Source: Limnohabitans sp. 2KL-51 (GTDB taxonomy: Bacteria; Pseudomonadota; Gammaproteobacteria; Burkholderiales; Burkholderiaceae_C). From it: 39,706 nucleotides of DNA. The position numbers and the translations under genes are program-made. Below the pieces are notes generated by a model. That model was not told the origin of the DNA. It saw only the letters and a program-made list of their open reading frames with translations, and did not search any database. The stretch is taken from contig NZ_NESJ01000029.1 in NCBI RefSeq assembly GCF_003063645.1, forward strand, positions 1 through 39,706, in the 5' to 3' direction. Positions 16,690-25,380 of this stretch are shown in pieces (the stretch's first letter is position 1; every line of letters starts with the position of its first letter).

Positions 16690-18120
16690 ATGCCCCGTCG
16701 CGCCACCAAGATTGTTGCCACCTTAGGCCCCGCTTCCAGCGATCCCGCACTTTTGGAGGCCATGATCCGGGCCGGTGTGAATGTGGTTCGCCTGAACTTC
16801 AGCCACGGCCAGGCGCAAGACCATGTGGACCGCGCCCGTTTGGTGCGCGAGGCCTCGCAACGCGCTGGCCGCGAAGTGGCCATCATGGCCGACCTGCAAG
16901 GCCCAAAAATTCGCGTTGGCAAATTTGCCGATGGCAAAGTCATGCTTGAGCCCGGCATGCCGTTTGTACTGGACGCCTCCCGCACCGAGTTGGGCGACCT
17001 GCAAGGGGTGGGTTTGGATTACAAAGAGCTTCCCCGCGACGTCAAAGCAGGGGATGTGCTGCTGCTCAACGACGGTCTGATCGTTCTCACCGTGAACGCG
17101 GTCAAAGGAGAGCAGGTTCACACCACCGTCAAACTCGGCGGTGAACTCTCGAACAACAAGGGCATCAACAAACAAGGCGGCGGCTTGACGGCAGCTGCCC
17201 TGACGGCCAAGGACATGGACGACATCCGCACGGCCATGAGCTTCAATGCCGACTATGTTGCCGTGAGTTTCCCCAAAAATGCCACCGACATGGAAATGGC
17301 GCGTCAACTGTGCAACGTGGCCTGCACCAACGGACACCGTCCGGGTTTGATCGCCAAGATCGAACGGGCCGAAGCCATCCCCGAGCTCGACCGCATCCTG
17401 GCCGTGTCCGACGGCATCATGGTGGCGCGCGGTGATTTGGCTGTGGAAGTGGGCAACGCGGCCGTGCCGGGTTTGCAAAAACACATGATCAAACGGGCTC
17501 GCGAGCTTGACAAACTGGTCATCACCGCCACACAGATGATGGAAAGCATGATCGTCAACCCCGTGCCCACGCGTGCCGAGGTGAGCGACGTGGCCAACGC
17601 GGTGCTGGATGGCACCGACGCGGTGATGCTGAGCGCCGAGACCGCCGCTGGCAAGTACCCGCTGGAGACGGTAGAAATGATGGCCGCCGTCTGCCTTGAA
17701 GCCGAGAAAACCGACCACGACCCGCTGGACGACGATTTTGTGGGAGCGCACTTCAACCGCATTGACCACGCCATCGCTATGGGCGCGTTGTTCACCGCGC
17801 ACCACCTCAAGGCCAAGGCGATTGTGGCTTTGACCGATTCGGGCTCAACCCCTTTGTGGATGAGCCGCCACAGTGTGCGCATGCCCATTTATGCGCTGAC
17901 GCCCAAGGTGGCCACCCAGCGCAAGATGGCCTTGATGCGCAACGTCAGCCCCTTGTTGATGGACACCAGCACTGACCGCGACACCGCATTGACCGAAGCC
18001 GAAGCGCACCTTAAAAAGCGTGGCATTGTGCAAGCGGGGGATGTTTACGCCATCACCGTGGGGGAGCCCATGGGCACGCCAGGCGGCACCAACACACTCA
18101 AGATTTGCCGGGCCACCTGA
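16690..18120 (+). CDS. pyk: Pyruvate kinase
   Basis: Pyruvate kinase converts phosphoenolpyruvate and ADP to pyruvate and ATP. The 476-residue protein starts MPRRATKIVATLGPASS at an ATG preceded by GGAG 8 bp upstream; the frame is open upstream but that part is unlike the family. Recognisable motifs are VVRLNFSHG, MADLQGPKIRVG, the active-site helix IAKIERAEAI, IMVARGDLAVEVG and TATQMMESMI. The C-terminal domain, about residues 350-476, is present. Fba follows 150 bp downstream with its own promoter-like boxes, so the two are adjacent but probably separately transcribed. Confidence 0.97.
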   Translation: MPRRATKIVATLGPASSDPALLEAMIRAGVNVVRLNFSHGQAQDHVDRARLVREASQRAGREVAIMADLQGPKIRVGKFADGKVMLEPGMPFVLDASRTELGDLQGVGLDYKELPRDVKAGDVLLLNDGLIVLTVNAVKGEQVHTTVKLGGELSNNKGINKQGGGLTAAALTAKDMDDIRTAMSFNADYVAVSFPKNATDMEMARQLCNVACTNGHRPGLIAKIERAEAIPELDRILAVSDGIMVARGDLAVEVGNAAVPGLQKHMIKRARELDKLVITATQMMESMIVNPVPTRAEVSDVANAVLDGTDAVMLSAETAAGKYPLETVEMMAAVCLEAEKTDHDPLDDDFVGAHFNRIDHAIAMGALFTAHHLKAKAIVALTDSGSTPLWMSRHSVRMPIYALTPKVATQRKMALMRNVSPLLMDTSTDRDTALTEAEAHLKKRGIVQAGDVYAITVGEPMGTPGGTNTLKICRAT

Positions 18121-18171
18121 AACCGTTTTCCTGGCACGGGTCCGGACATGCGCCTTGAAGGGGGGCATGAC

Positions 18172-18200
18172 TTGGCCAGGTGCCCGTCGAAGGCTTTAAA
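18172..18200 (+). promoter_or_regulatory. Candidate fba promoter
   Basis: TTGGCC at 18172-18177 is followed after 17 bp by TTTAAA at 18195-18200, overlapping TAAAAT at 18197-18202. The pair lies about 70 bp upstream of the fba ATG. Match to consensus is moderate. Confidence 0.4.
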
Positions 18201-18270
18201 ATCTCGCCCAGTTACTCGCCGGAGACATTCCGGCGCTGCCCCCTCTTCAACCTTCCGGGAATTCACCACC

Positions 18271-19335
18271 ATGGCACTCGTTTCTATGCGCGAGCTGCTG
18301 GACCATGCGGCCATCAACGGCTACGGCATTCCAGCCTTCAACGTCAACAACCTCGAGCAAGTCCAGGCCGTCATGATGGCCGCCGACGAGGTCGGCGCGC
18401 CTGTCATCTTGCAAGCCAGTGCTGGTGCCCGCAAATACGCAGGCGAGCCTTTCATCAAGCACCTGATTCAGGCCGCCACTGAGCAGTGGCCCCATATCCC
18501 ACTGGTCATGCACCAGGACCACGCCCAAAGCCCTGCGGTTTGCCAGGGCGCGATCCATCTGGGTTTTTCGTCGGTGATGATGGACGGCTCTTTGCTGGAA
18601 GACGGCAAAACACCTGCCGACTTTGGCTACAACGTGGACGTGACACGCCGTGTGGTGGACATGGCCCACTTGTTGGGCGTGTCGGTGGAAGGTGAACTGG
18701 GGTGCTTGGGCAACCTCGAAACCGGCGAAGCTGGTGAGGAAGATGGCATTGGTGCGGTGGGCAAGCTGGACCACAGCCAAATGCTGACCGACCCCGAAGA
18801 AGCCGCCCAATTCGTGAAAGCCACAGGCCTGGACGCCCTGGCCATTGCCATTGGAACCAGCCATGGCGCTTACAAGTTCAGCCGCAAGCCCACGGGCGAT
18901 ATTTTGGCCATCAGCCGCGTCAAGGAAATTCACAAACGCATCCCCAACACCCATTTGGTGATGCATGGTTCCAGCAGTGTGCCGCAAGACCTGCTGGCCA
19001 TGATCAACCAGTACGGCGGCCAAATGAAGGAAACGTACGGCGTACCGGTCGAGGAAATCCAGGAAGCCATCAAGCACGGCGTGCGCAAGATCAACATCGA
19101 CACCGATATCCGATTGGCCATGACAGCGGCGGTGCGCAAGTTTCTGTTTGAAAACCCCGACAAGTTCGACGCCCGCGAATGGCTCAAGCCCGCCCGCGAA
19201 GCGGCCAAACAAATTTGCAAGCAGCGTTATTTGCAGTTCGGCTGTGAAGGCCAAGCGCCCAAGATCAAGGGCGACAACCTGCAGGTAGTGGCCGCCCGTT
19301 ATGCGCGTGGTGAATTGGCCCAAGTGGTGAACTGA
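18271..19335 (+). CDS. fba: Class II fructose-1,6-bisphosphate aldolase
   Basis: This zinc-dependent aldolase interconverts fructose-1,6-bisphosphate with the two triose phosphates. The 354-residue protein starts [14 protein letters not shown]; the longer open frame upstream reads through the promoter region and is rejected. Class II motifs include [23 protein letters not shown] with zinc-site Asp/His near residue 82, [13 protein letters not shown] with a metal-binding region, [18 protein letters not shown] and the phosphate-binding KINIDTD. The subtype resembles the CbbA-like aldolases of Burkholderiales. An intrinsic terminator begins 22 bp after its stop. Confidence 0.96.
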   Translation: MALVSMRELLDHAAINGYGIPAFNVNNLEQVQAVMMAADEVGAPVILQASAGARKYAGEPFIKHLIQAATEQWPHIPLVMHQDHAQSPAVCQGAIHLGFSSVMMDGSLLEDGKTPADFGYNVDVTRRVVDMAHLLGVSVEGELGCLGNLETGEAGEEDGIGAVGKLDHSQMLTDPEEAAQFVKATGLDALAIAIGTSHGAYKFSRKPTGDILAISRVKEIHKRIPNTHLVMHGSSSVPQDLLAMINQYGGQMKETYGVPVEEIQEAIKHGVRKINIDTDIRLAMTAAVRKFLFENPDKFDAREWLKPAREAAKQICKQRYLQFGCEGQAPKIKGDNLQVVAARYARGELAQVVN

Positions 19336-19357
19336 GCCTGAGATAATGGACCCGAAT

Positions 19358-19392
19358 GGCCCGTTGACTGTTCAACGGGCCTTTTTCTTTTT
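19358..19392 (+). terminator. Intrinsic terminator between fba and purC, inside the purC leader
   Basis: A perfect 10-bp stem, GGCCCGTTGA (19358-19367) with TCAACGGGCC (19372-19381), closes on the loop CTGT and is followed by a T-rich run to 19393. It ends only 17 bp before the purC ATG, so it terminates fba and may also sit in the purC leader. Confidence 0.85.
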
Positions 19393-19409
19393 TGCTGGAC
19401 TGTTTTTCC

Positions 19410-20318
19410 ATGACCTCTGCGCTTCATACCTCTGCCTTGACGTCCTTGCCCCTGTTGGCGCGTGGCAAGGTGCGCGACAACTATGCGGTCGGCGAAGACC
19501 GCATCCTGATGGTGGCGTCTGACCGCATCAGCGCGTTTGACGTGATCATGGGCGAACCGATTCCGGGCAAGGGCGTGTTGCTCACGCAAATGGCGCTGTT
19601 TTGGTTCGACCAGTTGGGCCCCAAGGGCCTCAATATCTGCCCGATCCACCTGACGGGCGATGCCCCCGAGTGCGTGGTGAGCGCCGAAGATGCGCCACAT
19701 GTGACGGGTCGCTCCATGCTGGTCAAGCGCCTCAAACCCATCCCGGTCGAGGCGGTGGTGCGTGGCTATCTGGCGGGCAGCGGCTGGAAGGAATACCAGG
19801 ACAACCAAGCCGTGTGCGGCGTGAAACTGCCCCCGGATCTGAAAAACGCCAGCCGCCTGCCCGAGCCCATCTACACGCCCGCAGCAAAAGCGGCGGTGGG
19901 TGAGCACGACGAAAACATCACCTTTGAGCAAACCGTGGCCATGATCGGTGCCGACCTGGCCACCCGCATCCGCGACATCAGCATCCAGCTGTACAAGGCG
20001 GCGCGTGACATCGCGGCGGTCAAGGGCATCATCATTGCCGACACCAAGTTCGAGTTTGGACTGGACGCCGACGGCACCTTGGTGCTGATGGACGAGGTGC
20101 TGACACCCGATTCATCGCGTTACTGGCCTGCCGATAGTTATGCAGAGGGTGTGAACCCCCCCAGCTACGACAAACAGTTTTTGCGCGACTGGTTGGAAAC
20201 CGCCCAGATCAACGGCAAGCACTGGGACAAGACCCCGCCTGCGCCTCGTTTGCCGCGCGAGGTGATCGAGAAAACGGCGGCCAAATACGAAGAGGCGATG
20301 AAGAAGCTGATGACCTGA
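19410..20318 (+). CDS. purC: SAICAR synthetase (phosphoribosylaminoimidazole-succinocarboxamide synthase)
   Basis: PurC joins aspartate to CAIR using ATP, step 8 of bacterial purine synthesis. The 302-residue protein starts [13 protein letters not shown] and is of the longer, eukaryote-like length common in betaproteobacteria. Motifs are [51 protein letters not shown] and [13 protein letters not shown]. The upstream TTG at 19392 is in frame but lies in the terminator U tract. No clear promoter exists between the hairpin and the ATG. It is followed by its own terminator. PurE-purK, the preceding pathway steps, lie 2.2 kb downstream on the same strand. Confidence 0.96.
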   Translation: MTSALHTSALTSLPLLARGKVRDNYAVGEDRILMVASDRISAFDVIMGEPIPGKGVLLTQMALFWFDQLGPKGLNICPIHLTGDAPECVVSAEDAPHVTGRSMLVKRLKPIPVEAVVRGYLAGSGWKEYQDNQAVCGVKLPPDLKNASRLPEPIYTPAAKAAVGEHDENITFEQTVAMIGADLATRIRDISIQLYKAARDIAAVKGIIIADTKFEFGLDADGTLVLMDEVLTPDSSRYWPADSYAEGVNPPSYDKQFLRDWLETAQINGKHWDKTPPAPRLPREVIEKTAAKYEEAMKKLMT

Positions 20319-20340
20319 AGTTGGCGAGATTCAGCCGAAA

Positions 20341-20368
20341 AAAAGGCGCTGCATGGCAGCGCCTTTTT
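20341..20368. terminator. Bidirectional intrinsic terminator after purC
   Basis: Stem GGCGCTGC (20345-20352) pairs with GCAGCGCC (20356-20363) around ATG, with A-rich sequence on the left and TTTTT on the right. It serves purC and the convergent membrane-protein gene. Confidence 0.88.
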
Positions 20369-20384
20369 CTTGGGGATTGGGACA

Positions 20385-20750
20385 TCAGCTGGTGAAGGCC
20401 AAAAGCGTCATGGCATCGAGCAGCCAGGTGGTGCCTGCCACCAGCAAGCTGGCGCTGGCGACCAGACGGCCACGCGGGTGCAGGCAAGCGCCCCAAAAAG
20501 CGGCCAAGCAAACCAGCTCTAGGCAGCCGCGCATCCACAGGTAACGGCTGCTGCCCACCAGGTTGGCGGATTCGGGGCTCATGAGCACGGCATACAGGAA
20601 AATGCCTTTGACCAGCCAGAGTGCAGCGCCCCAGTGCAAGGACGGCAGTTGCGCCAGAGGGCTGCGGCTGGGCACGTTCGAGCGCACAGGCGCACCGCCG
20701 AGCAGGCATTGCAGCTCTTCAGGGGTGATCAGGGGTTGGACGTGTGACAT
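20385..20750 (-). CDS. Small membrane protein of unknown function
   Basis: This 121-residue protein starts MSHVQPLITPEELQCLLGG, a soluble N-terminal segment of about 40 residues followed by three or four hydrophobic segments (ALWLVKGIFLYAVLM, LELVCLAAFWGACL, LLVAGTTWLLDAMTLLAF). No family is recognised and no clear Shine-Dalgarno precedes the ATG. It converges on purC across a shared terminator and is divergent from the Mpo1-like gene. Hydrophobic periodicity and codon-like composition support a real gene, but this is a call from reading only. Confidence 0.55.
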   Translation of the reverse strand: MSHVQPLITPEELQCLLGGAPVRSNVPSRSPLAQLPSLHWGAALWLVKGIFLYAVLMSPESANLVGSSRYLWMRGCLELVCLAAFWGACLHPRGRLVASASLLVAGTTWLLDAMTLLAFTS

Positions 20751-20802
20751 GGTTCAAAATGAATTCGGAAGTGGTGTTTTAATTCTAGTGGGCATCCACT
20801 GG

Positions 20803-20869
20803 AAAACCGGTTGACACAACCCGCTTGGCGGGCCAAAACCGGTAAATATCTGTAACGACAAGTATTACA
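20803..20869. promoter_or_regulatory. Repeated sites in the divergent region before the Mpo1-like gene
   Basis: The 9-mer AAAACCGGT occurs at 20803-20811 and again at 20835-20843, a 32-bp offset of about three helical turns. A perfect TTGACA lies at 20811-20816. Further on, TGTAA (20851-20855) and TTACA (20865-20869) form an inverted repeat with a 9-bp spacer. No well-spaced -10 was found. Confidence 0.3.
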
Positions 20870-20903
20870 TTAGGTGCTTTGGCTGCCCGAATGAGAGGAT
20901 CAA

Positions 20904-21425
20904 ATGACGCTTTTCCGACCTGCGACGCCGTTGATGGTGCAGTACGCCCATTACCACCGCGATCGTCGCAACATCGCCACCCATTTGGTGGGCATTCCGC
21001 TGATTTTCCTGTCCATCGGCGTCTTGCTGCTGAGCCCGGCCTGGTCTGTGGCGGGTCAGACTTTGACGCTGGCCTGGGCCATGTGGGCACTCACCAGCCT
21101 GTGGTACCTGAGTCGGGGCGATGTGTTGTTGGGCGCGGCCACCTCCTTGGTCAATGGCGTGCTGATCGCCGCCGCCCATGAGGTGCCACCCCTGGCGCAA
21201 GCCTTGGGGTTGGCGGTTTGGCAGGCGGGCTTGGGCCTGTTTCTCATTGGCTGGGTTTTACAGTTCATTGGCCACTATTTTGAGGGCCGCAAACCGGCTT
21301 TTGTGGACGATGTGGTGGGCTTACTGGTGGGGCCCATGTTTGTGGTGGGAGAGGTGCTCATGTCGGCAGGCTTGCTGCAGCGCATGCGCATGGACATCGA
21401 ACGTCAGGCCGGGGCCATTCATTGA
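20904..21425 (+). CDS. Mpo1-like (DUF962/YGL010w) membrane protein
   Basis: This 173-residue protein starts MTLFRPATPLMVQYAHYHR, with AGAGGA just upstream of the ATG. It has four predicted membrane segments and the family's conserved His residues in YAHYHRDRRNIATHLVGIP and QFIGHYFEGRKPAFVDD. The yeast homologue Mpo1 is an Fe(II)-dependent dioxygenase that shortens 2-hydroxy fatty acids in phytosphingosine breakdown. Bacterial members are mostly uncharacterised, so a lipid alpha-oxidation role is an inference. It converges on the thioredoxin-like gene across a terminator. Confidence 0.8.
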   Translation: MTLFRPATPLMVQYAHYHRDRRNIATHLVGIPLIFLSIGVLLLSPAWSVAGQTLTLAWAMWALTSLWYLSRGDVLLGAATSLVNGVLIAAAHEVPPLAQALGLAVWQAGLGLFLIGWVLQFIGHYFEGRKPAFVDDVVGLLVGPMFVVGEVLMSAGLLQRMRMDIERQAGAIH

Positions 21426-21447
21426 GCGCTTGCTTGGCCCTGTGCTG

Positions 21448-21491
21448 AAAAAGCCCGATCAGTCTGCATCGTCTGCAGCGGATCGGGCTTT
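21448..21491 (-). terminator. Intrinsic terminator for the cnoX-like gene
   Basis: An 11-bp stem, AAAGCCCGATC (21450-21460) and GATCGGGCTTT (21481-21491), has a 20-nt loop. Read on the minus strand it ends GGGCTTTTTC, so it works best for the thioredoxin-like gene, and less well for the Mpo1-like gene on the plus strand. Confidence 0.7.
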
Positions 21492-21502
21492 GGCGTGTGG
21501 TT

Positions 21503-22456
21503 TCAGTTGAGCATCATGCTCAGCTTGCGCCGGTAGCTGGAGATCATGGCCATGTGCGGGTCTTCTTGCATGGCGGCTTTGCCCATCAACTCGATGCCGC
21601 CTGCGGACTTGCCGGTGGCGTCTTGCGTTTTGGATTTGGGGGGCGTCATCAGTTCCAGCAGGGCGACAAAGGTTTTGCGTGGGGCTTCCTCGTCCCACTT
21701 TTTGTCGCGCATGATGATTTCCAACAATTCGTCCAAGGCCGCTTCCCATTGGCCGATCGCAATCAGCAGGCGGCTTTTGGAAAAACGGGCTTCAAAGTCA
21801 CGTTTGTTCTGGGCAATCAAGGCGTCAAACTGGTCCAACTCCCATTCACCACGGGGGTCAGTGGTCACAAACTCCAAGGCTTTGAGCCACTGGGTTTGCG
21901 CCTCAAAGCGCAGCGGCACCGGGATGCGGGACATGGCCGGGGCCAGCAAGGCGGCGGCCTCGGCCAACTCGCCCAAGCCAATCAGCAGTTTGACCAGGTC
22001 AAAACGGGCGTCATCGTTGCCCGGGTTGGTGGCCAAGGCTTGCTCTAGTGCGGCGCGGGCGCTGTGCTCGTCGCCCGCTTGCAGGTGTTGCTGCGCTTCC
22101 TCGGCGGCAACCTGGGCTTGCAGTTCTTCGGCAGCAGGCAGGTGTTTGTCCAGGAACTGCTTGACCTGGCCTTCGGGCAAAGCGCCCATGAAGCCATCGA
22201 CGGGCTGGCCGTTTTTCAGCAAGACACAGGTTGGGATGCTTTTGATGCCAAAGGCCTGGGCCAGTTGCTGTTCTTGGTCAGAGTCGATTTTGACCAGCTT
22301 GAAGCGGCCTTCGTAAGCGGCTTCGACTTTTTCGAGCACAGGGCCCAAAGACTTGCATGGGCCGCACCAAGGGGCCCAAAAATCCACCAACACGGGCGTG
22401 GTCATGGAGGCTTCGATCACCTCGGCTTCAAAGTTTTGTATCGTGACGTCCATCAT
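21503..22456 (-). CDS. Thioredoxin-TPR co-chaperone (CnoX/YbbN-like)
   Basis: This 317-residue protein has an N-terminal thioredoxin domain with an intact redox site WAPWCGPC (Cys31 and Cys34) and [14 protein letters not shown]. About 190 residues of TPR-like helices follow ([19 protein letters not shown] and [18 protein letters not shown]). That architecture is CnoX/YbbN, a chaperedoxin that holds client proteins for GroEL and DnaK. E. coli CnoX lacks the first active-site Cys, whereas this protein keeps CGPC and could reduce disulfides, as reported for Caulobacter CnoX. The ATG at 22453 is an alternative start. It is divergent from purE over 81 bp. Confidence 0.88.
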   Translation of the reverse strand: MMDVTIQNFEAEVIEASMTTPVLVDFWAPWCGPCKSLGPVLEKVEAAYEGRFKLVKIDSDQEQQLAQAFGIKSIPTCVLLKNGQPVDGFMGALPEGQVKQFLDKHLPAAEELQAQVAAEEAQQHLQAGDEHSARAALEQALATNPGNDDARFDLVKLLIGLGELAEAAALLAPAMSRIPVPLRFEAQTQWLKALEFVTTDPRGEWELDQFDALIAQNKRDFEARFSKSRLLIAIGQWEAALDELLEIIMRDKKWDEEAPRKTFVALLELMTPPKSKTQDATGKSAGGIELMGKAAMQEDPHMAMISSYRRKLSMMLN

Positions 22457-22505
22457 GGTGGGCAGTGTTCCGGGTTGTGTTTCAGACCCCAAGCGGGTGA
22501 AACCT

Positions 22506-22511
22506 TAAAAT
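22506..22511 (+). promoter_or_regulatory. Candidate -10 box of purE-purK
   Basis: TAAAAT lies 32 bp upstream of the purE ATG in the 81-bp divergent region. No clear -35 is seen and no PurR-like box was recognised. Confidence 0.35.
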
Positions 22512-22537
22512 TCAAGATTGATCACGAAAAGCACCCA

Positions 22538-23047
22538 ATGACTCAAGCGCTCATCGGCGTCGTCATGGGTTCCAGCTCCGACTGGGACACCATGCAGCAC
22601 GCAGTCCAGATTCTCCAACAGTTTGGCATCCCTCACGATGCCCGCGTGGTTTCGGCCCACAGAATGCCGGACGATATGTTCACTTATGCAGAAACCGCCG
22701 CTGCGCGCGGCTTGCAAGCCATCATCGCGGGCGCAGGCGGCGCAGCCCACCTGCCCGGCATGCTGGCGGCCAAAACCGTGGTGCCGGTGCTGGGTGTGCC
22801 GGTGCAGACCAAAGCCCTGTCAGGGGTGGATTCGCTGCACAGCATTGTGCAAATGCCCAAGGGCGTGCCGGTCGCCACCTTTGCCATTGGCGCAGCCGGT
22901 GCAGCCAATGCGGCTTTGTTTGCGGTGGCCATGCTGGCCAACAACAACCCGTCCCTGCGCCAAAAGCTGGAAGCTTTTCGCGCCGAACAAACCGCTGCAG
23001 CCCGCGCCATGACACTGCCGCCCGTTTCACCAACAGGTGCCGCATGA
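22538..23047 (+). CDS. purE: N5-carboxyaminoimidazole ribonucleotide mutase
   Basis: PurE converts N5-CAIR to CAIR in purine synthesis. The 169-residue protein is a class I enzyme by its partner PurK and by its motifs [13 protein letters not shown] (residues 7-19), [12 protein letters not shown] and [17 protein letters not shown]. The longer upstream frame overlaps the divergent gene and is not used. The stop overlaps the purK start as ATGA (23044-23047). This keeps the unstable intermediate's two enzymes coupled. Confidence 0.96.
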   Translation: MTQALIGVVMGSSSDWDTMQHAVQILQQFGIPHDARVVSAHRMPDDMFTYAETAAARGLQAIIAGAGGAAHLPGMLAAKTVVPVLGVPVQTKALSGVDSLHSIVQMPKGVPVATFAIGAAGAANAALFAVAMLANNNPSLRQKLEAFRAEQTAAARAMTLPPVSPTGAA

Positions 23048-24234
23048 GCCGCGCCATTCTTCCGGGCGCCATGGTCAATGGCCAAATGGCCACTTTGGGC
23101 GTGATGGGCGGCGGTCAGTTGGGCCGCATGTTCGTTCAGGCGGCGCAGGCCATGGGTTACTTCACTGCGGTGCTTGACCCCGATGCCGCCAGCCCTGCTG
23201 GCTTGGTTAGCCATCACCACATCCAGACCGATTATTTGGATGAGCAGGGTCTGGCGCAGCTGATGCAGCGCTGCGCCGCCATCACCACCGAATTTGAAAA
23301 CGTGCCCGCTCCGGCGCTGGTGACGCTGGGCGCTCACCGCCCGGTGGCGCCAGCGTCCGAGTCGGTGGCGATTGCGCAAGACCGCGCCGCCGAGAAAGCG
23401 CACTTTGTGAGCTGCGGCGTGCCGGTGGCCCCGCACGCCCTCATCGGGAGCCCTGCGCAGCTGGCTGCCGTGAGCGCAGAGTTGCTGCCCGGCATCCTTA
23501 AAACGGCCCGCATGGGCTACGACGGCAAAGGCCAGATCCGGGTCAAGACTCGCGAAGAGTTGACCGCTGCTTGGGACCAGCTCAAAAACGTGCCTTGCGT
23601 GCTCGAAAAAATGCTGCCGCTGCAGGCCGAATGTTCGGTCATTGTGGCCCGTGGGGCCGATGGGCAGATGGTGAATTTTCCGGTGCAATCGAATCTGCAC
23701 CGCGACGGCATTTTGGCTGTGACCCGCGTGTACGACGGCGCAGTTCCCTTAGACGTGGCGGCGCAAGCCGTGGCCGCCACCCGCGCCATTGCCGATGGCC
23801 TTCACTACGTGGGCGTGCTGTGCGTGGAGTTTTTCTTGCTCGAAGGCGGTCAGCTGGTCGTGAACGAAATGGCACCCCGCCCGCACAACAGCGGCCACTA
23901 CACGATGAACGCCTGCGACCAGTCGCAGTTTGAGTTGCAGGTGCGCACGCTTGCGGGTTTGCCGCTGACGCAGCCGCGCCAGCATTCGAGCGCCATCATG
24001 CTCAACCTGCTTGGCGATCTGTGGCCTGAAGTCACGCCCACAGGCAAAGGCCCAACCACCCCCGCATGGGCCCAAGTGCTGGCGCTGCCTGGCACGCATT
24101 TGCACCTGTACGGCAAGTTGACGGCTCGCCCAGGCCGCAAGATGGGCCACCTGAACATCACCGGTGCAACACCCGAGGCCGTGCGTGCCACTGCCTTGCA
24201 AGCGGCGGCTTTGCTGGGGATTGAAGCGTTTTAA
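23044..24234 (+). CDS. purK: N5-carboxyaminoimidazole ribonucleotide synthase
   Basis: PurK uses ATP and bicarbonate to carboxylate AIR to N5-CAIR, the substrate of PurE. The 396-residue protein has the N-terminal [17 protein letters not shown] dinucleotide-like loop. An ATP-grasp core follows, with [42 protein letters not shown] and the metal/ATP site [16 protein letters not shown]. The start is set by the ATGA overlap with purE. Internal ATGs ([12 protein letters not shown]) would shorten the N-terminus by 9 or 14 residues. The stop overlaps the start of sua5 (TAATG at 24232-24236). Confidence 0.96.
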   Translation: MSRAILPGAMVNGQMATLGVMGGGQLGRMFVQAAQAMGYFTAVLDPDAASPAGLVSHHHIQTDYLDEQGLAQLMQRCAAITTEFENVPAPALVTLGAHRPVAPASESVAIAQDRAAEKAHFVSCGVPVAPHALIGSPAQLAAVSAELLPGILKTARMGYDGKGQIRVKTREELTAAWDQLKNVPCVLEKMLPLQAECSVIVARGADGQMVNFPVQSNLHRDGILAVTRVYDGAVPLDVAAQAVAATRAIADGLHYVGVLCVEFFLLEGGQLVVNEMAPRPHNSGHYTMNACDQSQFELQVRTLAGLPLTQPRQHSSAIMLNLLGDLWPEVTPTGKGPTTPAWAQVLALPGTHLHLYGKLTARPGRKMGHLNITGATPEAVRATALQAAALLGIEAF

Positions 24235-25259
24235 TGACCGCCATGATCCTGAGTGCCTCCCCTGCTGCCATTGCGCAGGCTGCACTGGCTTTGAGTGACG
24301 GCCAGTTGGTCGGCCTGCCCACCGAGACTGTTTATGGTTTGGCAGCCAACGCGATCGACGACGCGGCCGTGGCAAAAATCTTTGCGGCCAAGGGCCGTCC
24401 GTCAGACCATCCGTTGATCGTGCACGTGGCCAGCCGGGACCAAGTGCCGCTGTTTGCAGCGCAGGTGCCCGAGTTTGCGCAAGCCTTGATGGCTGCTTTT
24501 TGGCCCGGGCCGCTCACTTTGATCTTGCCGCGACTGAGTGGCGTGGCTTCGGCATCGGCTGGTGGGCAAGACTCGATTGGTTTGCGTTGTCCTTCGCACC
24601 CGGTGGCGCAGGCCTTGCTGCAGGCTTGCCTGCCGCTGGGCGTGTTGGGTGTGTCGGCCCCCAGTGCCAACCGCTTTGGCCGCGTCAGCCCGACCACCGC
24701 TGCGCATGTGCAGTCCGAGCTGGGCCCTGATTTGTTGATTCTGGATGGCGGCGAGTGCGAGGTGGGCATCGAGTCGACCATCATCGACTGCACGCGGGGT
24801 GAGCCCGTTTTGCTGCGCCCGGGACAGATCACGCGGGCGCAGATCGAGGCCTCTTGTGGTCGGGCTGTTCGGGGCAAGGATGCGCAAGAGGAGGTCAGCG
24901 GCCAAGCCGCACCGCGCGCATCGGGCACGCTCGAATCTCATTACGCGCCCCGCGCCAAGGTGCGCCTGATGTCAGCAGACGAGATCGCCCACAAATTGCA
25001 AGCCCTGGGGCCACACGCCAACAACTTGGGGCTGTGGTCGGCCGAGCGACCTGCGAGCGTGCAGGCCATGGGTTCAGGTGTGGGCGCTGGCGTGTTGTGG
25101 CGCGAGCAAGCCACCTCGGCCGAGCAGGCCGCGCACGACTTGTTCGGTGTCTTGCGTGATTTGGACGCCCGAGGTGTGATGCAAATTTGGGTGCAATTGC
25201 CGCCCGACACCCCCGAGTGGGAAGGCGTGCGCGACCGCTTGCAGCGGGCGGCTGCCTAA
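24234..25259 (+). CDS. tsaC: Threonylcarbamoyl-AMP synthase, long Sua5 form
   Basis: This enzyme makes threonylcarbamoyl-AMP from threonine, bicarbonate and ATP, the first step of t6A modification of tRNAs reading ANN codons. The 341-residue protein has the YrdC domain with GLPTETVYGLAANA, FAAKGRPSDHPLIVHV and VSAPSANRFGRVSPTT. The linker and the C-terminal Sua5 domain follow from about residue 225, with ASGTLESHYAPRAKV. It is thus the Sua5 (TsaC2-like) rather than the short TsaC form. It is coupled to purK by a one-base overlap. TsaB, another t6A factor, is encoded 4.4 kb downstream. Confidence 0.93.
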   Translation: MTAMILSASPAAIAQAALALSDGQLVGLPTETVYGLAANAIDDAAVAKIFAAKGRPSDHPLIVHVASRDQVPLFAAQVPEFAQALMAAFWPGPLTLILPRLSGVASASAGGQDSIGLRCPSHPVAQALLQACLPLGVLGVSAPSANRFGRVSPTTAAHVQSELGPDLLILDGGECEVGIESTIIDCTRGEPVLLRPGQITRAQIEASCGRAVRGKDAQEEVSGQAAPRASGTLESHYAPRAKVRLMSADEIAHKLQALGPHANNLGLWSAERPASVQAMGSGVGAGVLWREQATSAEQAAHDLFGVLRDLDARGVMQIWVQLPPDTPEWEGVRDRLQRAAA

Positions 25260-25334
25260 GAGATTGACTCATCAGGCGAGAGCAGGGATTGCGGGGTGGT
25301 GACTCGCAGTCAGGCCGATGGGTTACATGGGATA

Positions 25335-25362
25335 AAAAATGCCCGCAAAAAGCGGGCATTTT
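25335..25362. terminator. Bidirectional intrinsic terminator (sua5 / hydrolase)
   Basis: Stem ATGCCCGC (25339-25346) pairs with GCGGGCAT (25352-25359) around AAAAA. It is flanked by an A run on the left and TTTT on the right, between the convergent sua5 and hydrolase genes. Confidence 0.85.
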
Positions 25363-25380
25363 CAAATTTGCCTGAGATGC

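Noticed and set aside
16723..17805. Long minus-strand open frame opposite pyruvate kinase
   Set aside because: Pyruvate kinase motifs are intact on the plus strand; the minus frame is a high-GC shadow.
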